A stretch of DNA of 5,910 nucleotides from CAZYZQ01 sp964652075 (GCA_964652075.1 CAZYZQ010000116.1:1-5910); one strand, 5' to 3'. Shown: positions 1 through 5,777, counted from the first letter of the stretch. Notes: generated from the letters alone by a model not told the origin. Numbers and translations are program-made.

Positions 1-821
1 AGAGAGCCCTTCGCGATGGTCGCGGCATGCTGTTCGGTATCGATGCCCTTTCCGGCCGCCTCGCATCCGATCAGCCGCACGCCCTCCTCTTCCAGGAAAT
101 GATAGAACATTCCCATGGCATTGCTCCCGCCTCCCACGCAGGCGACCACCGCCGCCGGGAGCTTCCCTTCCTTTTCCAGGATCTGCGCCTTCGCTTCCCT
201 GCTGATGACGCTCTGGAAATCCCTCACGATCGTGGGGAAGGGATGGGGGCCCATCACGGAGCCCAGGACATAGTGGGTGTCCGCCACCCGGTTGGTCCAC
301 TCCCGCATGGTCTCATTCACCGCGTCCTTCAGGGTCTGGGTGCCGCTGGTCACAGGGTGCACCTTCGTTCCCAGGAGCTCCATGCGGTATACGTTCAGCG
401 CCTGTCTGTCCGTATCCTCTTTCCCCATGAAGACCTCGCACTCCATGCCCAGCAGCGCGGCCGCGGTGGCCGTCGCCACTCCATGCTGGCCCGCGCCGGT
501 CTCGGCGATGACCCTGGTCTTTCCCATCTTCTTCGCCATCAGCACCTGGCCCAGCACGTTGTTGATCTTGTGGGAGCCGGTATGGTTCAGATCCTCCCTC
601 TTCAGATAGATCTTCGCTCCGCCCAGATCCTTGGTCATCTTCTCCGCATAATACAGCAGGGAAGGTCTGCCCGCATACTCCTTCAAGAGACGGTCCAATT
701 CTTCATTGAATTCCTTATCCTGCTTATAGAACTCATAACATTCCTCCAGACGGATCAGCTCGTTCATCAGTGTTTCCGAGATGTACTGTCCGCCATGGAT
801 CCCAAAACGTCCTTTGCTCAT
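1..821 (-). CDS. trpB: Tryptophan synthase beta chain, N-terminal 273 residues (cut by window edge)
   Basis: TrpB is the cytoplasmic PLP enzyme that condenses indole with L-serine to give tryptophan, in an alpha2-beta2 complex with TrpA. Translation from the ATG at 821-819 starts MSKGRFGIHGGQY, the usual TrpB opening. The PLP-binding lysine is K85 in HTGSHKIN and the catalytic glutamate is E107 in AETGAGQHG. The PLP phosphate loop GGGSNA spans residues 230-235. All three lie two residues before their Salmonella TrpB counterparts (K87, E109, 232-237), so this region is colinear and undamaged. The family is about 390-400 residues; the last third, with the C-terminal serine that contacts the PLP ring, lies beyond base 1. 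A Shine-Dalgarno AGGAG (830-826) sits four bases before the ATG. The gene follows the trpF end by 53 bases, as in trp operons; trpA is expected next, outside the window. Arginine codons are AGA/AGG in 6 of 13 cases, unlike recO or the uvrC part. Confidence 0.97.
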   Translation of the reverse strand, partial: MSKGRFGIHGGQYISETLMNELIRLEECYEFYKQDKEFNEELDRLLKEYAGRPSLLYYAEKMTKDLGGAKIYLKREDLNHTGSHKINNVLGQVLMAKKMGKTRVIAETGAGQHGVATATAAALLGMECEVFMGKEDTDRQALNVYRMELLGTKVHPVTSGTQTLKDAVNETMREWTNRVADTHYVLGSVMGPHPFPTIVRDFQSVISREAKAQILEKEGKLPAAVVACVGGGSNAMGMFYHFLEEEGVRLIGCEAAGKGIDTEQHAATIAKGS

Positions 822-834
822 AATGCTCCTATCT

Positions 835-850
835 GCGCGCCGCAGCGCGC
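835..850 (-). other. Short GC hairpin between trpF and trpB
   Basis: GCGCGC occurs at 835-840 and again at 845-850 around a four-base loop. Because GCGCGC is self-complementary, a 6-bp stem can form in the trpF-trpB mRNA, ending four bases before the trpB Shine-Dalgarno. There is no T-run after it, so it is not a terminator. A competing 5-bp stem (CTGCG/CGCAG at 833-845) is also possible. It could tune trpB translation or mean nothing. Confidence 0.3.
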
Positions 851-874
851 CATACGAAGGACCGAGAGCGTCTC

Positions 875-1366
875 CTAGTCCTTCTTCCATTCTCTCACTG
901 TTCTCACGAATCTGGCTATCTTTTCCGGGCTCTTTACCGGGCCCGAGGCCCCGGCCTCCTCCACGCCGCTGCTCACATCCAGTCCATAGGGCCGAAAGAG
1001 CCTGGCGCCCTCCAGCACATTGTCCGGATCCAGGCCGCCCGCCAGGAAGAACGGCTTTCCGCACTGTCCTGCGGCCCCGGCAAGGCTCCAGTCAAAGGTC
1101 CTTCCGTCCCCTTTCCCGCCGTCAAAGAGCAGATAGTCCGCCGCGCTGTCCTTCCATGCCAGAAGGTCCTCCGCCCGTTCCGCCCGGACCGCCTTGATGA
1201 CAGGCCTTCGGCCGCGCTCCTTCAGGAAGCGGACCATGGCCTCATCCTCCTGTCCGTGGAGCTGGACCATCCCGATGATATCCCGCTCCAGCAGCGCCAG
1301 GATGACCTGCGGATCTTCATCTACAAAGACGCCCACGGGCACGATCTCAGGGCGCAGGCCCCTGCG
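875..1366 (-). pseudogene. trpF: trpF 3' fragment: phosphoribosylanthranilate isomerase from strand 3 onward
   Basis: TrpF performs the Amadori rearrangement of phosphoribosylanthranilate to CdRP in tryptophan synthesis. In residue numbers of the fused frame the visible TIM-barrel elements are strand 3 IVPVGVFVDE (239-248), strand 4 GMVQLHG (263-269), strand 5 PVIKAVRA (286-293), strand 6 YLLFDGGKG with the likely general-acid D313, strand 7 phosphate-binding FFLAGGLDPDNV (337-348) and strand 8 GLDVSSGVE (359-367). The missing first 70 or so residues would carry KICGL, whose cysteine is the general base (Cys7 in Thermotoga TrpF), and strand 2. It is followed by trpB after 53 bases, the normal trp operon order. 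Arg codons are AGA/AGG in 7 of 15 cases, including three AGA near the end, as in the neighbouring trpB and unlike the uvrC half. No start of its own is visible. Confidence 0.85.
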
Positions 1367-2059
1367 CAGCGCCGCGGCCTGCTCGAAATGCAGCTGCTCT
1401 GCCTGCGCCTCCATCTCTGCGCGGATCTGCGCCGCGGCCTGCTGGTACTTTCCGGAGAGCAGAAGCTGCACCTTCCGCATCTCGGCGCGGTACTCCTCCG
1501 CAGTGTGGTGCAGCTGGCACCAGCCGGCGCAGTTGCCCATGTGGTAATTCAGGCATGGCCGGTCCTTGCCCTGATCGCGCGGGAATTTTTTGCTGCATCC
1601 CGGCAGCTTGAGGGCGAGCCGGATGGCGTCGATCAGCCGCTGTGTCAGCGACCGCCCGCCAAAGGGGCCATAGTAGCTGGCCCCGTCCTCCACAACGCGG
1701 CCAGCCATAGTCAGCGTGGGAAACTCCTCGCGCATATCAAGCCGCAGATACGGATAGCCCTTATCGTCCTTGAGCAGGATGTTGTATTTCGGCATATGCC
1801 GCTTGATGAGCGAGCATTCCAGCACCAGCGCCTCAAACTCCGAAGATGCGACAATCACATCGAAGTGGTCGACCTGCGAGACCATCATTCTGGTCTTACG
1901 CGTATGCGAAGCGGTGTCCTGAAAATACTGGCTTACGCGGTTTTTCAGTTTTTTGGCCTTGCCGACGTAGATGATCTGATTCGACTGATCGGACATCAGA
2001 TATACGCCCGGGGCATAGGGCAAGGCGCGCGTCTTCTCGCGCAGCTCTTCGAGCGTCAT
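875..2059 (-). CDS. Chimeric reading frame: UvrC N-terminal third joined in frame to TrpF C-terminal part
   Basis: One uninterrupted 394-codon frame runs from the ATG at 2059 (Shine-Dalgarno AGGGAGG at 2070-2064, four bases upstream) to the TAG at 877-875. Residues 1 to about 231 are UvrC: GIY-YIG nuclease, Fe-S cysteine region and UVR motif. Residues from about 233 to 394 are phosphoribosylanthranilate isomerase from barrel strand 3 to the C-terminus. The join falls at about 1352-1380, where UVR motif ...FEQAAALR runs into TrpF ...RRGLRPEIVPVGVF. UvrC is normally about 600 residues and TrpF about 200, so both are incomplete. Neither known activity is expected: the UvrC 5'-incision nuclease and HhH domains are missing, as is the TrpF catalytic Cys strand. 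I know of no natural UvrC-TrpF family. With the change in codon use and operon context, an assembly chimera or recombination junction is the best reading; a functional fusion is unlikely. Confidence 0.85.
   Translation of the reverse strand: MTLEELREKTRALPYAPGVYLMSDQSNQIIYVGKAKKLKNRVSQYFQDTASHTRKTRMMVSQVDHFDVIVASSEFEALVLECSLIKRHMPKYNILLKDDKGYPYLRLDMREEFPTLTMAGRVVEDGASYYGPFGGRSLTQRLIDAIRLALKLPGCSKKFPRDQGKDRPCLNYHMGNCAGWCQLHHTAEEYRAEMRKVQLLLSGKYQQAAAQIRAEMEAQAEQLHFEQAAALRRGLRPEIVPVGVFVDEDPQVILALLERDIIGMVQLHGQEDEAMVRFLKERGRRPVIKAVRAERAEDLLAWKDSAADYLLFDGGKGDGRTFDWSLAGAAGQCGKPFFLAGGLDPDNVLEGARLFRPYGLDVSSGVEEAGASGPVKSPEKIARFVRTVREWKKD
1352..1367. repeat. 16-base inverted repeat at the uvrC/trpF join
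   Basis: GCGCAGG at 1352-1358 and CCTGCGC at 1361-1367 are perfect reverse complements separated by two C bases. On the minus strand it encodes the R-R-G-L-R stretch exactly where UvrC-like sequence becomes TrpF-like. It may be coincidence in GC-rich DNA, a native part of trpF, or a structure that favoured strand switching during amplification or recombination. Confidence 0.6.
1365..2059 (-). pseudogene. uvrC: uvrC 5' fragment: excinuclease ABC subunit C, about the first 231 residues
   Basis: UvrC is the nuclease of the UvrABC nucleotide excision repair complex. The N-terminal GIY-YIG domain (about residues 13-95), which makes the 3' incision, is intact: GVY at 18-20, YVG at 31-33, R41 and E76 in FEALVLE match the catalytic Tyr, Arg and Glu of the family. 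Cysteines C155, C169, C177 and C181 match the four-cysteine Fe-S cluster region (the last three have the 8- and 4-residue spacing of E. coli UvrC). The UVR motif that contacts UvrB occupies about 200-231 and is cut at its very end. The RNase H-like domain for the 5' incision and the (HhH)2 DNA-binding domain, together about 370 residues, are absent. The gene follows ptsH on the same strand across a hairpin. AGA/AGG is 1 of 18 Arg codons. The intact parent gene probably existed in this genome; only this piece is in the contig. Confidence 0.85.
1369..1443. repeat. 15-base direct repeat, 60 bases apart, in the uvrC UVR region
   Basis: GCGCCGCGGCCTGCT occurs exactly at 1369-1383 and at 1429-1443. 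In the frame each copy encodes Gln-Ala-Ala-Ala with the same codons (CAG GCC GCG GCG; residues 227-230 and 207-210). The left copy directly adjoins the inverted repeat at the uvrC/trpF join. It probably reflects the repetitive alpha-helical UVR sequence, but it is short exact identity beside a breakpoint. Confidence 0.55.
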
Positions 2060-2063
2060 ACTG

Positions 2064-2070
2064 CCTCCCT
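2064..2070 (-). promoter_or_regulatory. Shine-Dalgarno of the uvrC frame
   Basis: AGGGAGG reads on the minus strand four bases before the ATG at 2059 and supports MTLEELREKT as the true UvrC start. It lies only nine bases downstream of the 2080-2112 stem-loop. Confidence 0.75.
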
Positions 2071-2079
2071 GTCAGAAAG

Positions 2080-2112
2080 CCGCCCCAAAGTTCTCACAAA
2101 ACTTTGGGGCGG
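2080..2112 (-). terminator. 13-bp stem-loop between ptsH and uvrC; weak terminator, attenuator or mRNA stability element
   Basis: Bases 2080-2092 pair perfectly with 2100-2112 (core CGCCCCAAAGTT/AACTTTGGGGCG) around a 7-base loop. In the transcribed direction the stem begins 23 bases after the ptsH stop and is followed by CTTTCTGAC, a poor U-tract, and then by the uvrC Shine-Dalgarno. The strong GC stem would support partial termination after ptsH, or a processing or stability barrier setting the ptsH to uvrC ratio. On the plus strand no T-run follows, so it is not a plus-strand terminator. The hairpin is certain as sequence; its function is inferred. Confidence 0.5.
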
Positions 2113-2135
2113 GTCACAGTGTGGAAAATAAAATG

Positions 2136-2393
2136 TCAGATCTCTTTCTGGATCATCTCAATCAGCGTATTGACCGCCTCTTCCTCGTCAGGGCCTTCCG
2201 CGCTCAGGACGATGACAGAGCCGCGCGTCACACCCATCGAGAGCACGCCCAGCAGGCTTTTTGCATTGATCTTCCGGCTGTCCATCTCAACCGAGATCCG
2301 GGAAGAAAACTCATTTGCTTTCTGAATGAAATAGGTTGCCTGTGTATCGTGCAGACCCGAATTACAGGTGACAATGGCTTGCTTTGTGTACAT
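2136..2393 (-). CDS. ptsH: HPr family phosphocarrier protein with an altered active-site loop
   Basis: The 85-residue product has HPr length and layout. HPr relays phosphate from enzyme I to PTS enzymes II via His15 and, in Bacillota, is phosphorylated on Ser46 by HPr kinase for carbon catabolite control. His15 is present in GLH (13-15), and Ser46 sits in INAKSLLGVLSMGV (42-55), close to the classical site. However, the residues after the histidine are D16-T17-Q18-A19 instead of the usual A-R-P-A. Arg17, which stabilises the phosphohistidine, and Pro18 are therefore missing. It may be a slower phosphocarrier or a mainly regulatory, Crh-like HPr; unlike Bacillus Crh it keeps the histidine. The start is set by AAGGAGAGA at 2409-2401, seven bases before the ATG. 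It has its own promoter at 2435-2463 and precedes uvrC, a neighbourhood in which HPr-like genes occur in clostridia. The HPr family is certain; the exact role is not. Confidence 0.9.
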   Translation of the reverse strand: MYTKQAIVTCNSGLHDTQATYFIQKANEFSSRISVEMDSRKINAKSLLGVLSMGVTRGSVIVLSAEGPDEEEAVNTLIEMIQKEI

Positions 2394-2434
2394 GGGATCA
2401 TCTCTCCTTGGTATTGTGTCCGGAAACTGTCTTT

Positions 2435-2463
2435 ATCATAGCAAAGAAACGCGTCCACGTCAA
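2435..2463 (-). promoter_or_regulatory. Sigma-A promoter for ptsH
   Basis: On the minus strand, -35 TTGACG (2463-2458) and -10 TATGAT (2440-2435) are separated by exactly 17 bases. TG one base before the -10 (2443-2442) makes it an extended -10. Each hexamer is one mismatch from consensus. Transcription should start near 2428, leaving a leader of about 35 bases with the ptsH Shine-Dalgarno. The 117-base gap 2394-2510 holds little else, and there is no clear terminator for mutS2, so readthrough into ptsH is possible. Confidence 0.8.
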
Positions 2464-2510
2464 TCCCATAGAACACTTTTCACGAAAGGAAGCGAAAAAG
2501 TTGTGCAATT

Positions 2511-4880
2511 TCACCGAAGCTCTGCGATGGTTACGCCGTCCTCACCCTCACCGTAGACGCCGAGACGGTACGATTTGACCGTCCGGCAGCGCTTAAGATG
2601 GTTCTGCACCTCACGGCGCAGTACGCCGGTGCCCTTGCCGTGGATGATCCGCACGGAATTGAGATTGGCAAGCATCGCGGCGTCCAGAAAGTTGTCCAGC
2701 ACCGGAATGGCCTCTCCCGCGCTCATGCCGCGCAGATCCAGCTCTGACGGAGTTGGGATGTTGCGCAGCTCGCGCTTCGCCTTTTCAATAAATTTTTTTG
2801 TGTCCTGACGCTCATTTTCGAGCAGATAGACCTCGTCCGGCCTGGCTGTGATCTTCAGGATACCGGCCTGCAGCTGGAGGGTGCCATCGGCGCCGATGGC
2901 AAGCACGCTCGCCCGGGAGCTGATCTTCTTCAGCTCCACCGTATCACCCACGCGGATCTCCCGTGTCGGCGCCGGACGCTCGGGTGCCTGCCGCTCCCCT
3001 GCCAGCCGGTCCTCGGCCTCATTGAGCGCATGGCGCAGGTTTGCCTGCCGCTCGTTGACACCCTGTAAATCGCCGGCATCCTTTACCTGCTTACGCAGCT
3101 CCTTCAATTCGGCATAGACGGCGTTCGCTGTCTCGCGGGCCTCATCGATGATATGCTGTGCCTCTGCGCGCGCGGCTTCCGCCGCTTTGTCGCGCTCGCG
3201 CTTGATCTGGCGATAGTATTCGTCGGATTTCTCCTTGGCCTGCGCCGTTTGCAGGCGGAGCTGCTCCGCTTCCATGCGTGCCTGCTCCATGGCCTGCCGC
3301 TGCTGTTCCAGCTGGTTCAGAATGTCCTCAAAGTTCTGGTCGTTTTCGCTGACCAGATCCTTTGCGCTCTTGATGATCTCCTCCGAAAGGCCCAACCGCC
3401 GCGAGATGGCGAACGCGTTGGATTTACCCGGGATACCGATCAGGAGCCGGTAGGTCGGCTGTAACGTCTCTACATCAAATTCGCACGAGGCGTTGGAAAC
3501 ACCCGGCGTGCGCATCCCGTAGACCTTGAGCTCCGCGTAGTGTGTTGTCGCAGCGACGCGCGCGCCCATTTTTCGGCAGAACTCAATGACGGAGACGGCC
3601 AGCGCCGCGCCCTCGGCCGGGTCAGTACCAGCGCCGAGCTCGTCAAAGAGAATCAGGGAGTCCTGCGTACAGGTGTCGATAATCTCGACAATGTTTTTCA
3701 TATGGGAGGAGAACGTGGAAAGCGACTGCTCGATGGACTGCTCATCGCCGATATCCGCAAATACCTGCGCAAACAGCGAGACGGCGCTGCCGTCGTCCGC
3801 CGGGATATGCAGTCCGCACTCTGCCATCAGGGTCAGAAGGCCGATGGTCTTGAGCGTGACCGTCTTGCCGCCGGTATTCGGGCCGGTGATGACCAGCGTG
3901 TCAAAATCGCTGCCGAGCCGTACCGAGATCGGTACAGCCTTCTTCGGATCGAGCAGCGGGTGCCGCGCGCGTTTGAGATCCAGACGGCCGTCCGTCCGGA
4001 TCTCTGGCGGACAGGCGCGCATTTTATAGCTGAGCGAGGCGCGGGCGAAGATCGTATCCAGACGTGTCAGCACCCGGAAATTCTCATTGATCCGGTCTTT
4101 ATTCCCGGCCGCTTCCGCCGAAAACTCGGCCAGAATGCGTTCAATTTCGCGCTGCTCCCGTTCCAACAGCTCGCGCAGCTCATTGTTTGCCTTGACGACC
4201 TGCATCGGCTCGACAAAGAAAGTGCCGCCGGATGAGGAGACGTCATGGATCAGCCCGGGGATATTGTTTTTGAACTCGCTGCGCACCGGCACGACATAGC
4301 GGTCGTTCCGGAGGGTGATGATCGGTTCGCGCAGATACTTGGAATTGCTGGGAGATGAGATAATATGCTGAAGTACATCGCGCACCTTGGCGCTCTGCAC
4401 GCGCATAAGACGCCGGATGTTGGCAAGCTCCGGGCTGGCGGCGTCCGCAATCTCCTCCTCAGACAGGATCGCCGCAGTGATGCGCTCTTCAAAGAATTTG
4501 TTTGGCGATAGCATCTCAAACAGCACCCTGAGACACGGTTCAACCGCCTCGCCGGAGGCATAGTCCTGCACCAGCCGCGCTGCGCGCAGAACGCCTGCGA
4601 TGCGCAGAAGCTCCGCCGCGTTCAGGCAACCGCCGCGATCGGCGCGCTCAAGCGTCATCGCGACGTCCTTTACACCGGAAAAGCCGGGGTTGCCCTTGAG
4701 CGCTAACAGGCGGCAGGCCGCGCTCGTCTCCGTTTGCAGGGCAAGAACATCGTCCAGATCACAGACAGGGCGCAAATTGCGGCAGCGGTTCTTGCCCTCC
4801 TCGCTGCCGGCGCACTCCGCCAGAAGTGCCAGAACCTGATCCAGTTCCAGCGTATGCAGTGATTTTTCATTCAAATCCAT
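2511..4880 (-). CDS. mutS2: Endonuclease MutS2 (Smr-domain MutS-like ATPase)
   Basis: The 789-residue product has full MutS2 length. MutS2 is not a mismatch sensor: in different bacteria it suppresses recombination, and in Bacillus subtilis it acts on collided ribosomes. Starting at MDLNEKSL, it has an N-terminal MutS core and clamp (about 1-310) and an ABC-type ATPase with Walker A GPNTGGKT (333-340), Walker B LILFDE (409-414), GAGTDP after it, and ATTHY (444-448). Next come a long charged coiled coil (about 510-640), a small beta-rich KOW-like segment (about 640-690) and a C-terminal Smr domain (about 712-789). The Smr motifs LDLRGM (714-719) and HGKGTG (747-752) are intact, so nuclease competence is plausible. 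The frame extends upstream to 4904, but ATG 4880 is preferred because GGAGAG (4891-4886) stands five bases before it and family similarity starts there. Its start overlaps the recO end by 14 bases, so the two are probably translationally coupled. Confidence 0.97.
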   Translation of the reverse strand: MDLNEKSLHTLELDQVLALLAECAGSEEGKNRCRNLRPVCDLDDVLALQTETSAACRLLALKGNPGFSGVKDVAMTLERADRGGCLNAAELLRIAGVLRAARLVQDYASGEAVEPCLRVLFEMLSPNKFFEERITAAILSEEEIADAASPELANIRRLMRVQSAKVRDVLQHIISSPSNSKYLREPIITLRNDRYVVPVRSEFKNNIPGLIHDVSSSGGTFFVEPMQVVKANNELRELLEREQREIERILAEFSAEAAGNKDRINENFRVLTRLDTIFARASLSYKMRACPPEIRTDGRLDLKRARHPLLDPKKAVPISVRLGSDFDTLVITGPNTGGKTVTLKTIGLLTLMAECGLHIPADDGSAVSLFAQVFADIGDEQSIEQSLSTFSSHMKNIVEIIDTCTQDSLILFDELGAGTDPAEGAALAVSVIEFCRKMGARVAATTHYAELKVYGMRTPGVSNASCEFDVETLQPTYRLLIGIPGKSNAFAISRRLGLSEEIIKSAKDLVSENDQNFEDILNQLEQQRQAMEQARMEAEQLRLQTAQAKEKSDEYYRQIKRERDKAAEAARAEAQHIIDEARETANAVYAELKELRKQVKDAGDLQGVNERQANLRHALNEAEDRLAGERQAPERPAPTREIRVGDTVELKKISSRASVLAIGADGTLQLQAGILKITARPDEVYLLENERQDTKKFIEKAKRELRNIPTPSELDLRGMSAGEAIPVLDNFLDAAMLANLNSVRIIHGKGTGVLRREVQNHLKRCRTVKSYRLGVYGEGEDGVTIAELR

Positions 4881-5640
4881 GGTTACTCTCCAAATTCGGC
4901 GCAAGCAGCGCGCGGTAAAAATCCAGAGCGGAGAAACCGCGTTCCAGCTGCGTCGCCAGATATGTCTCCGCGATGTCGGAAAGCTCCTTCATTGCGCCCT
5001 CCGGCAAACGGAAGGAAAAGAGCCTGCTGCCATCGCTGTATGCAAGAAAACGAAGCGCGTCCAGACTTGACGGGCTGATCGGGAGCCGGAGACCGTCGAG
5101 GGAGGGGTCGCGGCACGAGACGCATTGCAGCGTCCCCTGCGAGACGTTGAAGCGGTCGGGCACCGGATTCCCGCAGACCGCACAGCCATCCAGTTGCGGC
5201 GCATACCCCATCAGGCAGGCCGTCCGGAATTCAAAGGCCGCTTTGACAAGGGCCTGCGGGCGGTGCAGCTCGCAGAGCGCGTAAAACGCGTTGAGCAGCA
5301 GGGAAAACAGCTCCGGCGTCGCCGCGTCCTCCTGCGAGACAGCCTCCGAAACCTGCGAGAAATAGGACGCGAGTGAGAGAAGCTCCAGATCCTCCCGCAG
5401 CGGCGTGAACATCTGCCGGGGTTGCGCGTCCGAAATATTCAAAAACCCGCCCTTTTCAAAGACGGTAAATTCGGAATACGTGAACAACTGGCAGGCGCTT
5501 TTCAACGTGCTGCTGCGCCGGCGCGCGCCGCGCGCCTTTGCCGTGATCCGGCCGCTGTTGCGTGTTAAAATCGTGAGCAGCTTGTCCGTGTCGCCGTATT
5601 CCTTTTCGCGGAGGATCACGCCCTCCAGAGTCTGATACAT
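4867..5640 (-). CDS. recO: DNA repair protein RecO
   Basis: RecO works with RecR, and often RecF, to load RecA on SSB-coated single-stranded DNA during gap repair. The 257-residue product fits the family (about 240-260). MYQTLEGVILREKEYGDTDK is the N-terminal OB-fold opening, including the typical Y-x-D-x-D-K-L-L segment. A helical domain follows, and the zinc-finger cysteines are C153, C156, C173 and C176 (CAVC and CVSC), present in many but not all RecO proteins. The open frame extends to 5745, but the extra 35 residues are not RecO-like and would overlap the yqzL frame; ATG 5640 has AAGGTGA at 5651-5645 just upstream. It follows yqzL by 17 bases and overlaps mutS2 by 14, so era-yqzL-recO-mutS2 looks like one transcription unit. 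AGA/AGG is 1 of 19 Arg codons, which groups it with the uvrC half and not with trpF or trpB. Confidence 0.96.
   Translation of the reverse strand: MYQTLEGVILREKEYGDTDKLLTILTRNSGRITAKARGARRRSSTLKSACQLFTYSEFTVFEKGGFLNISDAQPRQMFTPLREDLELLSLASYFSQVSEAVSQEDAATPELFSLLLNAFYALCELHRPQALVKAAFEFRTACLMGYAPQLDGCAVCGNPVPDRFNVSQGTLQCVSCRDPSLDGLRLPISPSSLDALRFLAYSDGSRLFSFRLPEGAMKELSDIAETYLATQLERGFSALDFYRALLAPNLESNHGFE
4886..4891 (-). promoter_or_regulatory. Shine-Dalgarno deciding the mutS2 start, inside the recO end
   Basis: GGAGAG reads on the minus strand within the last recO codons, five bases before the ATG at 4880. It selects the MDLNEK start over an upstream ATG at 4904 and makes recO-mutS2 translational coupling likely. 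Confidence 0.75.
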
Positions 5641-5644
5641 GCAC

Positions 5645-5651
5645 TCACCTT
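5645..5651 (-). promoter_or_regulatory. Shine-Dalgarno deciding the recO start
   Basis: AAGGTGA on the minus strand ends four bases before the ATG at 5640. It lies between the yqzL stop and recO and supports the MYQTLEG start over an in-frame ATG at 5745. Confidence 0.7.
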
Positions 5652-5657
5652 GCCCGC

Positions 5658-5762
5658 TCAGGCCGACTTTGCCTGCTCCTGACAGCATGCCTGCCGGTAG
5701 AGCAGGTAGATCGCAGGCGATCCCGTTGCCAAAAACAGCAGCCAAAGGCCTTCCGCATCCAT
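5658..5762 (-). CDS. yqzL: YqzL-like small protein (34 residues)
   Basis: The frame MDAEGLWLLFLATGSPAIYL... encodes 34 residues and has the YqzL pattern: a tryptophan, a hydrophobic stretch, T-G-S/N, then YLLY. YqzL is a very short protein of unknown function encoded between era and recO in Bacillus and many clostridia; the position here is the same. The start is strongly supported by AAGGAGG at 5777-5771, eight bases before the ATG. A longer in-frame extension to 5897 would overlap the era coding sequence and has no such site. Residues 6-22 are hydrophobic, but at this length a membrane helix cannot be claimed. The C-terminus has a CC pair. Recognition rests on a short motif plus synteny; the family assignment is likely and the function unknown. 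Confidence 0.75.
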   Translation of the reverse strand: MDAEGLWLLFLATGSPAIYLLYRQACCQEQAKSA

Positions 5763-5770
5763 CTGCAATC

Positions 5771-5777
5771 CCTCCTT
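5771..5777 (-). promoter_or_regulatory. Strong Shine-Dalgarno of the yqzL-like gene
   Basis: AAGGAGG on the minus strand lies eight bases before the ATG at 5762. It is a near-perfect site at optimal spacing and the main evidence that this very small frame is translated. Confidence 0.75.

Noticed and set aside
27..878. Long open frame on the plus strand opposite trpB (283 codons)
   Set aside because: The minus strand encodes an unmistakable TrpB with aligned catalytic residues; the plus frame has no recognisable motif and is an antisense shadow in GC-rich DNA.
875..2059. A genuine new bifunctional repair/tryptophan enzyme
   Set aside because: Neither half has the full catalytic machinery for its known job, both are cut mid-protein, and codon use and operon context change at the join.
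1256..2131. Open frame of 291 codons on the plus strand opposite uvrC/trpF
   Set aside because: Antisense to clear UvrC and TrpF domains; no family features and no plausible ribosome site.
2469..2482. Possible CcpA cre operator just upstream of the ptsH -35 (minus strand TGAAAAGTGTTCTA)
   Set aside because: It resembles the left half of a cre site but lacks the essential central CG, so I do not call it.
2471..2507. Imperfect inverted repeat after the mutS2 stop that could be its terminator
   Set aside because: The arms (ACACTTTTC and GAAAAAGTTGT) pair only with a bulge and are AT-rich, with no following U-tract; too weak to call.
3540..4235. Open frame of 231 codons on the plus strand opposite mutS2
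   Set aside because: Antisense to the MutS2 ATPase and clamp region, which is intact on the minus strand.
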